DNA from: Ampullimonas aquatilis
GTDB taxonomy: Bacteria > Pseudomonadota > Gammaproteobacteria > Burkholderiales > Burkholderiaceae_D
NCBI RefSeq assembly: GCF_049675895.1
Contig: NZ_CP183834.1
Location: forward strand, 1,798,001 to 1,862,000
Direction: 5' to 3'
DNA: 64,000 nucleotides
The notes beneath the pieces are model-generated. The model ran no database searches and had not been told where the DNA came from. It saw only the letters and a program-made list of their open reading frames with translations. A program made the translations under genes and the position numbers. Positions 25,327 through 33,722 of the stretch are shown here, piece after piece (position 1 is the first letter of the stretch; every line of letters starts with the position of its first letter).

Positions 25327-26526
25327 TCAGCTCAATCCGCGCACAGAGTCCCTCGTCGCACTGAATCGCAAGCTGAGCACCAGCGGCACAGCTATCGCGT
25401 TGACAATCAAAGCCGACAGCCAGATGGCCCCCGGCCATCGCTCGCGAACGACGAAATAGACGCTCGAAAACACGAGTGGCCCGACGATGGATGCCAGACT
25501 CATCGCGGACGCAAGCACTCCTTGAAACTGGCCTTGCCGACTCTCATCGACGAGGCGGGTCGCAAGCGATTGCAAGGCGGGCGTGCCCAGGCCAGCGAGA
25601 GCAACCACCGGCATGATCGCGAACACCACCCAGCCTTGGGTGGCAAAGGCCATTACCACCAGCGCGACACAGGCTCCGGCGATGCCGGTCAGGACAACTC
25701 CGCGTTCTCCCAGCCATTGGACGGCGGGGCCTGGCAGGACCGCTTGCGCCAGTGCCTGGCACACGCCGAAGGTGCCCAGCGACAGGCCGATCCATAGGCC
25801 GTTCCACCGGAACACATCATGGCCCCATAGCGCCCAGCAAGTGCCATACACCTCGCCGGTCGCGCTCAAGATGAAGAAGACCCCAATGACCGGCATCAGC
25901 GTCTTCATCGAAAAGGCCCAGCGCAACGGGCGCAGCGGATTGAGCGCTGCAAAGTCGATCTTCTCTCGGCTTGGCATGCGAGACTCCGGCAGGACGAGGA
26001 GCGCCAGCAGCAAATTACCCGCGTTCAGCACGGCCGCAGCGATAAACGGCAGCCGCAGTCCGTAGTCGCCGAGAACACCGCCGAGGATTGGGCCGAGGAT
26101 GAAGCCGATCCCGAACATGGCATTGAACAGACCAAAGCGCCTTGCGCGCGTGCTCTCGGGTGAGATGTCCGTGATGTAGGCCGTTGCGACCGAGATATTG
26201 GCACTCGTCAACCCCGCGATGGCACGGCCGACGATCAGCAACCACAGGGACGGAGCGAACGCCATCAGCACGTAGTTGACGGCCGCGCCGCCCAGTGAGA
26301 TCAGCAGCACCGGTCGACGGCCAAGTCGATCGCTCAAGGCACCGAGGACGGGCGCGAAGACGAACTGCATCGCCGCGTAGAGCGCGGTGAGGACGCCGAC
26401 GTATGACGCGACGTTCGCCGCATGGGTCACGTCCTCGATCAACCGCGGCAGGATCGGAAAGATCAGGCCGATCCCGACCGCATCAAGCGCGATGGCTGCG
26501 AAGATGACGATGAGGGGTTTATTCAT
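25327..26526 (-). CDS. TetA/TCR-family MFS drug efflux transporter
   Basis: This 399-residue inner-membrane protein has about 12 transmembrane helices. The N-terminus 'LIVIFAAIALDAVGIGLIFPILPRL' and the loop 2-3 motif 'GALSDRLGRRPVLL' are diagnostic of Tet/TCR drug:proton antiporters. The closest resemblance is to tetracycline-type exporters, but the actual substrate is not determined. It overlaps the SDR stop by four bases (ATGA), so export and oxidoreduction are co-expressed behind the structured leader at 27371-27457. Confidence 0.88.
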   Translation of the reverse strand: MNKPLIVIFAAIALDAVGIGLIFPILPRLIEDVTHAANVASYVGVLTALYAAMQFVFAPVLGALSDRLGRRPVLLISLGGAAVNYVLMAFAPSLWLLIVGRAIAGLTSANISVATAYITDISPESTRARRFGLFNAMFGIGFILGPILGGVLGDYGLRLPFIAAAVLNAGNLLLALLVLPESRMPSREKIDFAALNPLRPLRWAFSMKTLMPVIGVFFILSATGEVYGTCWALWGHDVFRWNGLWIGLSLGTFGVCQALAQAVLPGPAVQWLGERGVVLTGIAGACVALVVMAFATQGWVVFAIMPVVALAGLGTPALQSLATRLVDESRQGQFQGVLASAMSLASIVGPLVFSSVYFVVRERWPGAIWLSALIVNAIAVPLVLSLRFSATRDSVRGLS

Positions 26527-27275
26527 CGCGACGCGTCAGTGACGGGCTTGCCGTCGTGGAAGACCCCGCCTGTCGGCCCGTCTGCGCCAAGCGTTGCGGC
26601 CCAGACGATGCCCTTTGCGGCTTCGGCAGGAGGCCGGTCGTCGGCGTCGTCGCCTCGTTCCGGGTGGGTGGCGACCGCCCCCGGATCGACGGCATTGACG
26701 AGGATCGATGTGTCGGCGAGCGCCGCGGCCAGGGTCGCCGTCAGCGCGTTGAGGGTGTATTTGGAGAACGAATAGGCAGGTGAAAAAATGGGGCCGGGTT
26801 CGGGACTTTCTATCTGCTGTGTCGCAGCGCTCGTGACATTGACGATGCGGGCGGCCGGAGCCTGTCGCAGAAGCGGGAGCAGGGCCTGGATCAGCCCCCA
26901 ACAGCCGAACACATTGACCTGGAATGCCGAATGGAGCGCGTCGAAATCGACCTCGAGCGCCGAACTGGTATCGAAGTCGGGCATGGTGCCCGCGTTATTC
27001 ACCAGCACGTCGAGGCGATTGATCGTTCGGGTGAGACGATCGGCCGCTTCGTGAATGCTGGACCGGTCGGCCAGATCGAGGCGCAGCGAAGTCGCTTGGT
27101 GGCCCGCTTCGCGCAGTTCTGCGGCGAGCCGTTCCGCTTGGCTTTCGTCCCTTGCGGCTAAGATGACGTGATGGTTCTTCTCGGCAAGCGCGCGAGCCAC
27201 GGCGAAGCCGAGGCCCAGCGAACGGCTTGCGCCGGTGATCAGTGCCGTACGGGAAACAGAGGGAAGACTTTGCAT
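26523..27275 (-). CDS. Short-chain dehydrogenase/reductase, first gene of the SDR-MFS operon
   Basis: The 250-residue classical SDR has the cofactor motif 'TGASRSLGLGFA' (about residues 14-25), 'NNAG' near residue 92 and the active-site 'YSFSKYTLNA' (Tyr-x3-Lys near 169-173). It reduces or oxidises a small molecule with NAD(P)H. The ATG at 27275 follows a strong ribosome site (AAAGGAG). It is translationally coupled to the MFS gene, so the pair may modify and export the same compound. The long leader carries a candidate regulatory RNA. Confidence 0.85.
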   Translation of the reverse strand: MQSLPSVSRTALITGASRSLGLGFAVARALAEKNHHVILAARDESQAERLAAELREAGHQATSLRLDLADRSSIHEAADRLTRTINRLDVLVNNAGTMPDFDTSSALEVDFDALHSAFQVNVFGCWGLIQALLPLLRQAPAARIVNVTSAATQQIESPEPGPIFSPAYSFSKYTLNALTATLAAALADTSILVNAVDPGAVATHPERGDDADDRPPAEAAKGIVWAATLGADGPTGGVFHDGKPVTDASR

Positions 27276-27370
27276 GAATCGCTCCTTTGTCGATGTTCGA
27301 CCGGAGCGGTTCGTCGGGATAAGGAACCACACGGACGAACAAATGAATGCCAAAACGGCATCGGCTGTTC

Positions 27371-27457
27371 GTCGTGGGGTCTCCTGCGTTAGCGAGAGAC
27401 AGAGCTTTCGTTTCCGAAAGGACTTGGGCTTACCAAACCAAGTCTGCCTTTTCCGAC
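27371..27457 (-). ncRNA. Candidate structured leader RNA, copy B (upstream of SDR-MFS)
   Basis: The minus strand shares with copy A the blocks GUCGGAAAAG, GGUAAGCCC, AAGCUCUG and CCCACGAC. The predicted stems co-vary: ACUUGG/CCAAGU instead of AUCGG/CCGAU, CUUUC/GAAAG instead of CUUCCC/GGGAAG, and GUCUC/GAGAC instead of CCCC/GGGG. The closing pair is CGUCG/CGACG. The SDR start codon is about 96 bases further on; a GGTCGAACATC block near it is also common to both leaders. This looks like a ligand-sensing aptamer of unassigned class. Confidence 0.65.
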
Positions 27458-28111
27458 GGGATCACTTTAGCATCGACTCAGTTTCCCATCAATCTGCTCG
27501 ACCGACGCCACGCTGATAGAAACGCTGGCGTGCGGCAATGGCAACGCACAGCGGCCTTGCGCGCGGACCGCCGCAATGGCGGGGCTTGTGGGGCTACGCC
27601 CCGGCTTGCTGCGGCAGGTTGTGCCAAAGTGTGCCGTCCTCGACGCTGGCGATTCACCGCCTGGTCGTCACGAAGGACGGCTCACCGACAAGGCCGTCCA
27701 CCATGCTCTTCCACACCGCGAACGATCAAGCCTACGCCGACGCGCGAGGAGCGTTCATCCTCGGGCGTTTGGAACTGACCTTGACTGCGGGAGGATGCGT
27801 GCCGGTGGCGCTGCTGTGCGGAGATGCCGGAGCCAGGCTGCCTTTCGGCGGGATCGCACCCAACGGCGGCCTTGGCTTGTCGTGAATCCTGGCGAGGGCA
27901 CGGCTTGCGCCTCGGGCTTGATGGCTGCAACCGTCCGGCCCAGCAAATTTCCCCGACCTGCGGTCTTCCTCGCGAGACAAATTTCTTGTGCCTCCCGGTC
28001 CTCCACTGCGTTGCGGCCGCTGCGCAATGCAGCCCGCCCGACCCTCGCCCTTCGGATCACCGACAAGGCCGCGATGGGCGCGACCTTGATTCACCGAAAG
28101 GAAATTTCATC
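27458..28111. other. Long gap between the SDR promoter and DUF736
   Basis: About 650 bases without a reliable gene. It includes the promoter of the minus-strand SDR operon at its left end. A frame ending at 27885 ('LTLTAGGCVPVALLCGDAG') could be the tail of a decayed backbone gene but has no good start. The right end provides the AAAGGAAA ribosome site of DUF736. Confidence 0.4.
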
Positions 28112-28417
28112 ATGGCAAACATCGGCATCTTCACCGCACAAAACGACAGCTTCGCCGGCACGGTTCGCACCCTAACGCTCAACGTCAAGGTCAAATTCGT
28201 TCCGAACGCCAAGGAGAGCGAGAACGCTCCGGACTACCGCATCGTCGCCGGCAATTTCGAGATCGGCGCGGCGTGGAAGAAAGTCAGCAAGGCGGAACGT
28301 CCTTACCTGTCGGCAACCCTGGATGACCCGTCGTTCCCGGCGACCATCTACGCCCGCCTGGTCGAAGGCGAGGACGGCGCGCACAACCTGATCTGGTCGC
28401 GCAGCAAGGGCGACTGA
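28112..28417 (+). CDS. DUF736 protein of the ICE backbone
   Basis: This 101-residue single-domain DUF736 protein has 'MANIGIFTAQNDSFAGTVRTL', 'DYRIVAGNFEIGAAWKK', 'YLSATLDDPSFPATIYARL' and an acidic end. The family is nearly confined to conjugative and integrative elements and lies near the replication genes; the function is unknown. A good ribosome site and a downstream UUCG hairpin show it is a normal expressed gene. Confidence 0.92.
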   Translation: MANIGIFTAQNDSFAGTVRTLTLNVKVKFVPNAKESENAPDYRIVAGNFEIGAAWKKVSKAERPYLSATLDDPSFPATIYARLVEGEDGAHNLIWSRSKGD

Positions 28418-28428
28418 GCGTCGCCTTC

Positions 28429-28450
28429 GCGCCCCGCTTCGGCGGGGCGC
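28429..28450 (+). terminator. UUCG-loop hairpin after DUF736
   Basis: GCGCCCCGC and GCGGGGCGC form a perfect nine-base stem with a TTCG tetraloop, eleven bases after the stop. It lacks a T run but is a likely transcription end between convergent genes. Confidence 0.65.
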
Positions 28451-28492
28451 ATTCCGACAAATGCCCATCGCCGGAAATTTTGAGATGGTGCG

Positions 28493-29383
28493 TCAGGAAA
28501 GCTCAACACCGAACTTTCGCTGCGATAGCCAGCTTCGAAATTCGTGCGGCGTCAGGTGATAGCCTTTCAAGATGATGTCGTCCTTCCGGACGAACGCCTC
28601 TGCGTCCTGTTGTGGGTCTTTGGAACTTGGAGCCCCCTCGAACGTCAGCCCAACATACGCATAGCGGTCTTCCGATGTATGCGCGACCAAAACCGGGCCT
28701 CCACTCAGGCCACTGAATCCCCATCCATGCTCGACGTCCAGCGTCGAGCACAGTATGTAGGTCGGTTTCTCTGGTGACGGCGGCGAGGTTGCTAGGTCCA
28801 CCGTAACTCGCGGCATCGGTGCCGCCACCTTATCGCTGGACCGGTACTTGTGGTCGTCAGGAAAGCCGTACGCCATCCACACCGGCTGAGCGATCGACCA
28901 GTTCGGCTCTGTCCAGGCGTCGAGATTGATCGCTTCGGCACCTCGGTTGTCCTGAATAGCTGGCCAAACCTCGCTCACATCAGCAATGGCGATATCGGGT
29001 CTCTCCGCATTCTCGCGATCTAGATCGGCGAGCGCTTCAGCGTTATCTACGTCAGATGCCAGAGGAAAGTTGCGGCAGCTCACGAATGCCCATCGGTACT
29101 TTCCTTCGGGGCTGTAGGAGGCGAAGTGGCGAACTGTTGTTCCTGCATGGATTGCGGGAGCTATGCGCTTCCCAGTCCGAATGGCCTCAGCGAAGAATGC
29201 CGAAAGGACATGGTGGCATGTCACTGCGTACACGTGCGACTCAAACTGCACAAACGTCACCGTTGCGCTGGTTATCGATTCGTTGTGCCCTCCCTGCAAG
29301 AACTGCGTAGTCGCGAACAAAGGGGCACAGACGTGCTTCACGAGTCCGTCAATGCTGTCGTCCGTCGAATCAACATAGATCAT
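28493..29383 (-). CDS. Trypsin-like serine protease (cargo)
   Basis: In this 296-residue protein the catalytic triad is visible: His in 'VYAVTCHHVLSAF' (about residues 52-64), Asp in 'RPDIAIADV' (about 128-136) and Ser in 'GFSGLSGGPVLVA' (about 225-237). There is no signal peptide, so it should act in the cytoplasm. Cytosolic trypsin-like proteases occur in several defence systems as effectors. Here the only partner is an XRE regulator 6 bases upstream. Insertion between DUF736 and DUF2958 marks the pair as cargo. Substrate unknown. Confidence 0.8.
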   Translation of the reverse strand: MIYVDSTDDSIDGLVKHVCAPLFATTQFLQGGHNESITSATVTFVQFESHVYAVTCHHVLSAFFAEAIRTGKRIAPAIHAGTTVRHFASYSPEGKYRWAFVSCRNFPLASDVDNAEALADLDRENAERPDIAIADVSEVWPAIQDNRGAEAINLDAWTEPNWSIAQPVWMAYGFPDDHKYRSSDKVAAPMPRVTVDLATSPPSPEKPTYILCSTLDVEHGWGFSGLSGGPVLVAHTSEDRYAYVGLTFEGAPSSKDPQQDAEAFVRKDDIILKGYHLTPHEFRSWLSQRKFGVELS

Positions 29384-29389
29384 CAGTGT

Positions 29390-29683
29390 TTAGTTTTCTT
29401 CTTCTTTGATGGCAAGGGCTGACAATTCCTGCCGCACCTGTCCTAGCAGGTGCTCAAGCTTGCGTTCGCTGGCGCCTGCATAGGCCAGCGTCAGCAGCGT
29501 GAGCGGATGCACCTCCATCACCTCGCACAGCTCGGCGACCTTGCTCAAGGTCGGACTTTTGAGGCCACGTTCGAGCGAACTCATGTAGGTGCGGCTCGAC
29601 ACGTCCGAGAAAGCTTCCTGGCTGAGGCCACGGGCTTTTCTGACTGTCTTGAGCGCCGCAGGGAATGAGTTCTTCGATGTCAT
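29390..29683 (-). CDS. XRE-family regulator of the protease gene
   Basis: This 97-residue helix-turn-helix protein ('LKTVRKARGLSQEAFSDVSSR', about residues 11-31) is followed by a helical dimerisation tail. It is co-transcribed with the serine protease. A GCCCTATAGGGC palindrome just upstream of the start is the likely operator, giving negative autoregulation of both genes. The two-gene size and arrangement resemble a toxin-antitoxin or controlled-effector unit. Confidence 0.85.
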   Translation of the reverse strand: MTSKNSFPAALKTVRKARGLSQEAFSDVSSRTYMSSLERGLKSPTLSKVAELCEVMEVHPLTLLTLAYAGASERKLEHLLGQVRQELSALAIKEEEN

Positions 29684-29722
29684 CAGATCGTTTCAGGTAA
29701 AACGAAGATGACACCCGATAGC

Positions 29723-29734
29723 GCCCTATAGGGC
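29723..29734 (-). promoter_or_regulatory. Palindromic operator of the XRE-protease operon
   Basis: GCCCTATAGGGC is a perfect 12-base palindrome about 40 bases before the XRE start. A further CTATAG lies seven bases away (29741-29746). It overlaps the expected promoter. Confidence 0.6.
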
Positions 29735-29945
29735 TACAATCTATAGTGTTCATTTGATAATCTTCCCTGCTTGAGCTTGCGCCGGACGTGCTTATGCTGA
29801 AAGCCGCTTTTACTGAAATCAGGGCTTCCGTACTTCCGCCTTCGTCGATTCGTGCATCCACGGATTTGGCGGCATCCGCTTGTGTGCTTCGACGTAACAG
29901 AACAAATACACAATGGCGATTCTGTGCAAGATGGAGGAGGCAGCC

Positions 29946-30293
29946 ATGACCCCGCTCATCACCGACGACCACCGCACCCAACTACTGGACAACGGCGCTG
30001 CCGCCGCACGCGGCGAGCAACGCGACCCGTTGCCGGTGGTCAAGCTGGTCACTCTGGACGCGCACGCGACCTGGCTGCTGACCGAACTCAATCCCGCCGA
30101 CGGCGACACGGCCTTCGGTTTGCTCGACCTCGGCATGGGAACGCCCGAACTCGGCCATGTGCGGCTCTCCGTGCTGGAGAGCATTCGCGGACCACGGGAC
30201 TTGGCCGTTGCACGCGATCCGTATTTCACGCCACGGCGGCCACTCTCCGAGTACGCCCGGCTGGCGCGCGAGGATGGGTCGATCAACGACTGA
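29946..30293 (+). CDS. DUF2958 protein of the ICE backbone
   Basis: This 115-residue DUF2958 protein is recognised by 'PVVKLVTLDAHATWLLTELNP' and 'FGLLDLGMGTPELGHVRLS'. It is a standard small gene of Tn4371-type and related elements, of unknown function. The start at 29946 has a GGAGG ribosome site; the longer frame upstream is not needed. The promoter region is shared with the divergent XRE gene. Confidence 0.9.
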   Translation: MTPLITDDHRTQLLDNGAAAARGEQRDPLPVVKLVTLDAHATWLLTELNPADGDTAFGLLDLGMGTPELGHVRLSVLESIRGPRDLAVARDPYFTPRRPLSEYARLAREDGSIND

Positions 30294-30555
30294 CGGGGTT
30301 GGCGAAGGCCGCCGCAGCCTGATGTCATCAGGATTAAGACTCACACTGCATCAATCGCGATTGCATGGCACGCCGGCACAGCGCTGACGTAAACGGCCTG
30401 AATCCACCGCGCGCATTGCCGCAACCTGCGATGCCGCCACGACTGGCGGCAGGACTTGCTGCTGTCTGCTTTGGCGTCTCGACGGATTTCCTCACGTAAA
30501 ACGATATCAACGTCTCGGCCGTGGCGCGCCCTGTTGGCCGATAGGAGATTGCGCC

Positions 30556-31302
30556 ATGAACCAACACGCCAGACATTGGCACCCTGTTGCCGCGTATCTG
30601 TTTGTCCTGCATCTCGACGGGCCATCGCTGGCGTGGGAGTACCTGCGGCGCAACCCGAACTATCGACTCGATTGGCAACACCATCGCTGCGAAGACACAC
30701 AGGCGCAATGCTGGTATCTGCGGCAGTACGAAGACCCGGGCCGCGACGCGCGATGCGTGCAGCCTGCATGGCTGCCTGAGTTCGATGCCTCGATCCCCTT
30801 GCGCGTAGACGACGACCCACCCGAGGTCGCGCCGGCCTTTTGCCTGTGGAACATCCCCGGCCATAAGTCGCTCAGCGACGACGGCCGGCAGTTGCGCCTG
30901 ACCAGCACCGTTGGCGACCAAGTGGCGCACATGACCCTCGCACGCGACCTGGAAGACGGTATGCCCTACGCCTATGCCGTACGCGCGGGACAACAGGCCG
31001 GTGCCCGCTGGCGCGCCATTGAAGCACAACTGGCAATGCTGAATACCGCGCCGGAAGCTTCGCACCCGCGCCCCAGTCGCACCGCCCTCGCCCACATGCA
31101 CGCCTTGCAGGCGCTCGATGGCGTGCTGTCCGGGGCCTCGCAACGCGAAGTGGCCGCCGCAGTGTTCGGCCGCCAGGCCGTTGCCGAGCGCTGGTACGCC
31201 GATGGCGACCTGCGTGCCCAAGTGCGGCGCACCATCCGCGCGGGCAAGGCGCTGATGAGCGGCGGCTACCGCCGCCTGCTCCAGTTCGACATGTTCGACT
31301 AG
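30556..31302 (+). CDS. DUF6499/DUF2285 regulator-like protein
   Basis: The 248-residue protein has an N-terminal DUF6499-type segment ('SLAWEYLRRNPNYRLDW', about residues 22-38) and a C-terminal DUF2285 domain with a helix-turn-helix look ('ASQREVAAAVFGRQAVAERW'). It is a backbone gene found upstream of repA in Tn4371-like elements. It probably binds DNA and may regulate transfer or replication. Start supported by GGAGATTGCGCC. Confidence 0.85.
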   Translation: MNQHARHWHPVAAYLFVLHLDGPSLAWEYLRRNPNYRLDWQHHRCEDTQAQCWYLRQYEDPGRDARCVQPAWLPEFDASIPLRVDDDPPEVAPAFCLWNIPGHKSLSDDGRQLRLTSTVGDQVAHMTLARDLEDGMPYAYAVRAGQQAGARWRAIEAQLAMLNTAPEASHPRPSRTALAHMHALQALDGVLSGASQREVAAAVFGRQAVAERWYADGDLRAQVRRTIRAGKALMSGGYRRLLQFDMFD

Positions 31303-31402
31303 GGACGTTCGCGCGGGGCGCACTTCATCCCTGCGCAGAACGCCGGTCTTTTCCCAGACTGCCTCCATCCGGCGGCGCTTGGCCCGTCGGCGATGAACAC
31401 CG

Positions 31403-31705
31403 ATGAAGGCCCACCCTATGAGACCAATGCCGAACCGGCCGCAGGCTGCACCCGCCGCTACGCCGCAGTCCACTTCGACGAAACAGCCGGCGCGCTACCT
31501 GACCAACGACGAAGCTGCTGCCTTCCTGCGGCTGTCGCCGCGCACGCTGGAAAAGCAGCGTGTCATCGGCGGTGGGCCGCGCTTTCGGAAGTTTGGTCGG
31601 CGCGTGATGTACGCCGTCGTCGACCTCGAAACCTGGGCCGATGCGCGCAGCTTCGAAATGACCTCTGATCCCGAATACGCCGCCCGCCGGAACAGCGGAC
31701 GTTGA
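31403..31705 (+). CDS. AlpA/excisionase-like helix-turn-helix protein
   Basis: In this 100-residue protein the core 'YLTNDEAAAFLRLSPRTLEK' through 'GPRFRKFGRRVMY' is a MerR/AlpA-type winged helix-turn-helix that sits directly before repA in Tn4371-like elements. A second possible start is 31418, which has a better spaced GAAGG site. It may regulate repA and parA or act in excision. The first 25 residues are low-complexity and may be disordered. Confidence 0.85.
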   Translation: MKAHPMRPMPNRPQAAPAATPQSTSTKQPARYLTNDEAAAFLRLSPRTLEKQRVIGGGPRFRKFGRRVMYAVVDLETWADARSFEMTSDPEYAARRNSGR

Positions 31706-31727
31706 TCTTCGATGGACTCCTTTGCTG

Positions 31728-32633
31728 ATGACCATCGAGCGCGACCCACAGCGCGAGCAGCTCGAACTGTTCCACGCCTTCTCCGGCGAGCTACCGGCGC
31801 GCGATGCGCAGGATCTGATGGCCTACCCGTTCTTCTCGCTGGCCAAGAGCAAACGCACAGTGCCGATCGACTTCCGCACCAGCAGCGTGACGGTGCGTGT
31901 CGAGGGCACGGCCGAGCATGGCATCGCGACCATCTGGGATGCCGACATCCTGATCTGGGCCGCCAGCCATATCGTCGAAGCACGCGACGCAGGCATTCGT
32001 TCGTCGCGGCTGATGGCGGCCACGCCCTACGAGATCCTGCGCTTCATCGGCCGCGGTACGTCGCTGCGCGACTACCAGCGCCTCAAAGCGGCTTTGGACC
32101 GCTTGCAGTCCACCAGCGTGGCCACCTCGATCCGCCAAGCCAATGCGCGACGCCTGCACCGTTTCTCGTGGATCAACGAGTGGAAGGAGCGTGCCAACGG
32201 CCAGGGCCGGCCGCAGGGCATCGAGTTGATCCTGCCAGACTGGTTCTACGCGGGAGTGCTCGAAGAGAGCCTGGTGCTGACCATCGACGCCAACTACTTC
32301 CGCCTGACCGGTGGCATCGAGCGCTGGCTGTACCGCCTGGTGCGCAAGCACGGCGGCTGGCAGCGCGAGGGCTGGCGCTTCGAGTTCCCACACCTGCATC
32401 GCAAGTCCGGCAGCCTGGCGCGCTTCACCGACTTCGCCTACGACCTGCGCTGCATCGTGGCGCGCCAGCCGTTGCCGGGTTACACGCTCGCCGTACTGCG
32501 GCCGAGGCATGGGCCGGAAGTGCTGACCTTTCGAGCTGTGCCGTCTACGGCACCACTGCGCCCCGGCGGCAGCTTCAACACCAGCCCCGGCGCGGAGTTC
32601 GGTGTAAGGCACGTGCCTGTGGAAAAACGGTGA
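31728..32633 (+). CDS. repA: Replication initiator RepA
   Basis: The 301-residue replication initiator protein A family member ('LMAYPFFSLAKSKRTVPIDF' near the N-terminus; 'LKAALDRLQSTSV' winged-helix region) is followed at once by iterons and a DnaA box. Tn4371-type elements encode such a protein and are thought to replicate transiently as circles after excision. ATG 31728 is preferred over the TTG six bases earlier. It is convergent with nothing and runs into the par operon. Confidence 0.9.
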   Translation: MTIERDPQREQLELFHAFSGELPARDAQDLMAYPFFSLAKSKRTVPIDFRTSSVTVRVEGTAEHGIATIWDADILIWAASHIVEARDAGIRSSRLMAATPYEILRFIGRGTSLRDYQRLKAALDRLQSTSVATSIRQANARRLHRFSWINEWKERANGQGRPQGIELILPDWFYAGVLEESLVLTIDANYFRLTGGIERWLYRLVRKHGGWQREGWRFEFPHLHRKSGSLARFTDFAYDLRCIVARQPLPGYTLAVLRPRHGPEVLTFRAVPSTAPLRPGGSFNTSPGAEFGVRHVPVEKR

Positions 32634-32639
32634 ATCCGC

Positions 32640-32813
32640 TCGTGCTATCGGGAGTGGGCATCCTCGTGCTATCAGGCGCAGCGCTGTCGTGCTATCAGGA
32701 GTATGGATCGGCCGCAAAGCCTTGTACAGCGCGGGCTTCGGCGTTTTCTAACTTAGGTTCTAACTTTGAATCTATAAAACTAACGATAAGAAGACCCGGC
32801 GCGCTGTGGATAA
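32640..32813. other. Putative origin of replication (oriV): three iterons, AT-rich stretch, DnaA box
   Basis: TCGTGCTATC(A/G)GG occurs three times in direct orientation at 32640-32652, 32664-32676 and 32687-32699, spaced 24 and 23 bases, i.e. about two helical turns. An AT-rich segment with a TCTAACTT repeat (about 32743-32788) follows, then TGTGGATAA at 32805-32813, a perfect DnaA box on the opposite strand. Position directly behind repA fits an iteron-controlled theta origin. The order iterons, AT-rich, DnaA box is typical, but function is inferred. Confidence 0.75.
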
Positions 32814-32841
32814 ACCGGCGACGTGCTGGAGGTAGCGCCTC

Positions 32842-33480
32842 ATGATCATCGCGCTACTGAACCAGAAAGGCGGCGTCGGCAAGACAACCCTCGCCACGCA
32901 CATCGCGGGCGAGCTGGCGATGCAAGGCAGCTCGGTGATCCTGCTCGATGCGGACCCGCAAGGCTCCGCACTCGATTGGACGCAGCGTCGCAGTCAGAAC
33001 GGTTTGCCCAGACTATTCGGTGCAGTTGGTCTCGCACGCGAAACCCTGCATCAGGAAGCACCGGAACTCGCGAGGCGCTGCGATCACATCGTGATTGATG
33101 GGCCGCCTCGAATCGCGGCCCTCGCACGCTCCGCGCTGCTTGCCGCCGATCTAGTGTTGATCCCCGTGCAGCCCAGCCCCTACGACGTGTGGGCCAGCGC
33201 CGAAATGGTGGCGCTGATTCGTGAAGCGCAGGTGTTTCGGCCTGCGCTTCGCGCGGCCTTCGTCATCAACCGGCGTGTCAGCACCACGGTAATCGGACGC
33301 GAGGCGCGCAGCGCGCTCGCCGATCAACCTCTGCCCTCACTGTTGTCTGAAATTCGGCAACGCATCGTCTTTGCCGACAGCGTCGCCAGAGGTGAACTCG
33401 CGCGCGAACTCGATGCGGACAGCATCGCGGCGCGCGAGATCGCAGCGCTCACCAATGAAGTGCTGAGGCTGGCGCGATGA
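32842..33480 (+). CDS. parA: ParA-family partition ATPase
   Basis: This 212-residue protein belongs to the short ParA type without a helix-turn-helix. The deviant Walker A 'QKGGVGKTTLA' (residues about 8-18), 'DADPQGSALDW' and the Walker B-like 'HIVIDGPPRI' are complete. It moves element copies to daughter cells using DNA-bound ATPase gradients. The next gene overlaps by four bases and encodes the probable centromere-binding partner. Confidence 0.93.
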   Translation: MIIALLNQKGGVGKTTLATHIAGELAMQGSSVILLDADPQGSALDWTQRRSQNGLPRLFGAVGLARETLHQEAPELARRCDHIVIDGPPRIAALARSALLAADLVLIPVQPSPYDVWASAEMVALIREAQVFRPALRAAFVINRRVSTTVIGREARSALADQPLPSLLSEIRQRIVFADSVARGELARELDADSIAAREIAALTNEVLRLAR

Positions 33481-33722
33481 AGAACGGCAAGCGTGTTGCC
33501 ATCGGCGCGCGTCCTCCCACCGATCCGCACGCAGATGCCTGGGTCCGCCAAGGCGACGGTGCCGACATCGGCAAGACCGATCTCTACACCGCGCGGCTGA
33601 CTATCGACGTGACACCGGCCATGCGCGCCCGCATCAAGGTCGCCGCCTTCACGCAAGGCATCACGGTCGCCGAAATGCTGCGCGACCTGTTGGAACACGA
33701 ATTCCCGGAGAAACAGCCATGA
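33477..33722 (+). CDS. Small ribbon-helix-helix partner of ParA
   Basis: In this 81-residue protein the C-terminal half ('YTARLTIDVTPAMRARIKVA' to 'MLRDLLEHEF') has the strand-helix-helix pattern of ParG/CopG-type DNA-binding proteins. The N-terminal half is flexible. Its overlap with parA and size match the small ParB substitutes of type Ib partition systems. It should bind a centromere near oriV and stimulate ParA. Confidence 0.75.
   Translation: MKNGKRVAIGARPPTDPHADAWVRQGDGADIGKTDLYTARLTIDVTPAMRARIKVAAFTQGITVAEMLRDLLEHEFPEKQP

Noticed and set aside
31791..32717. Long minus-strand frame opposite repA
   Set aside because: Antisense of repA and the iterons; no start site and no family-like sequence.
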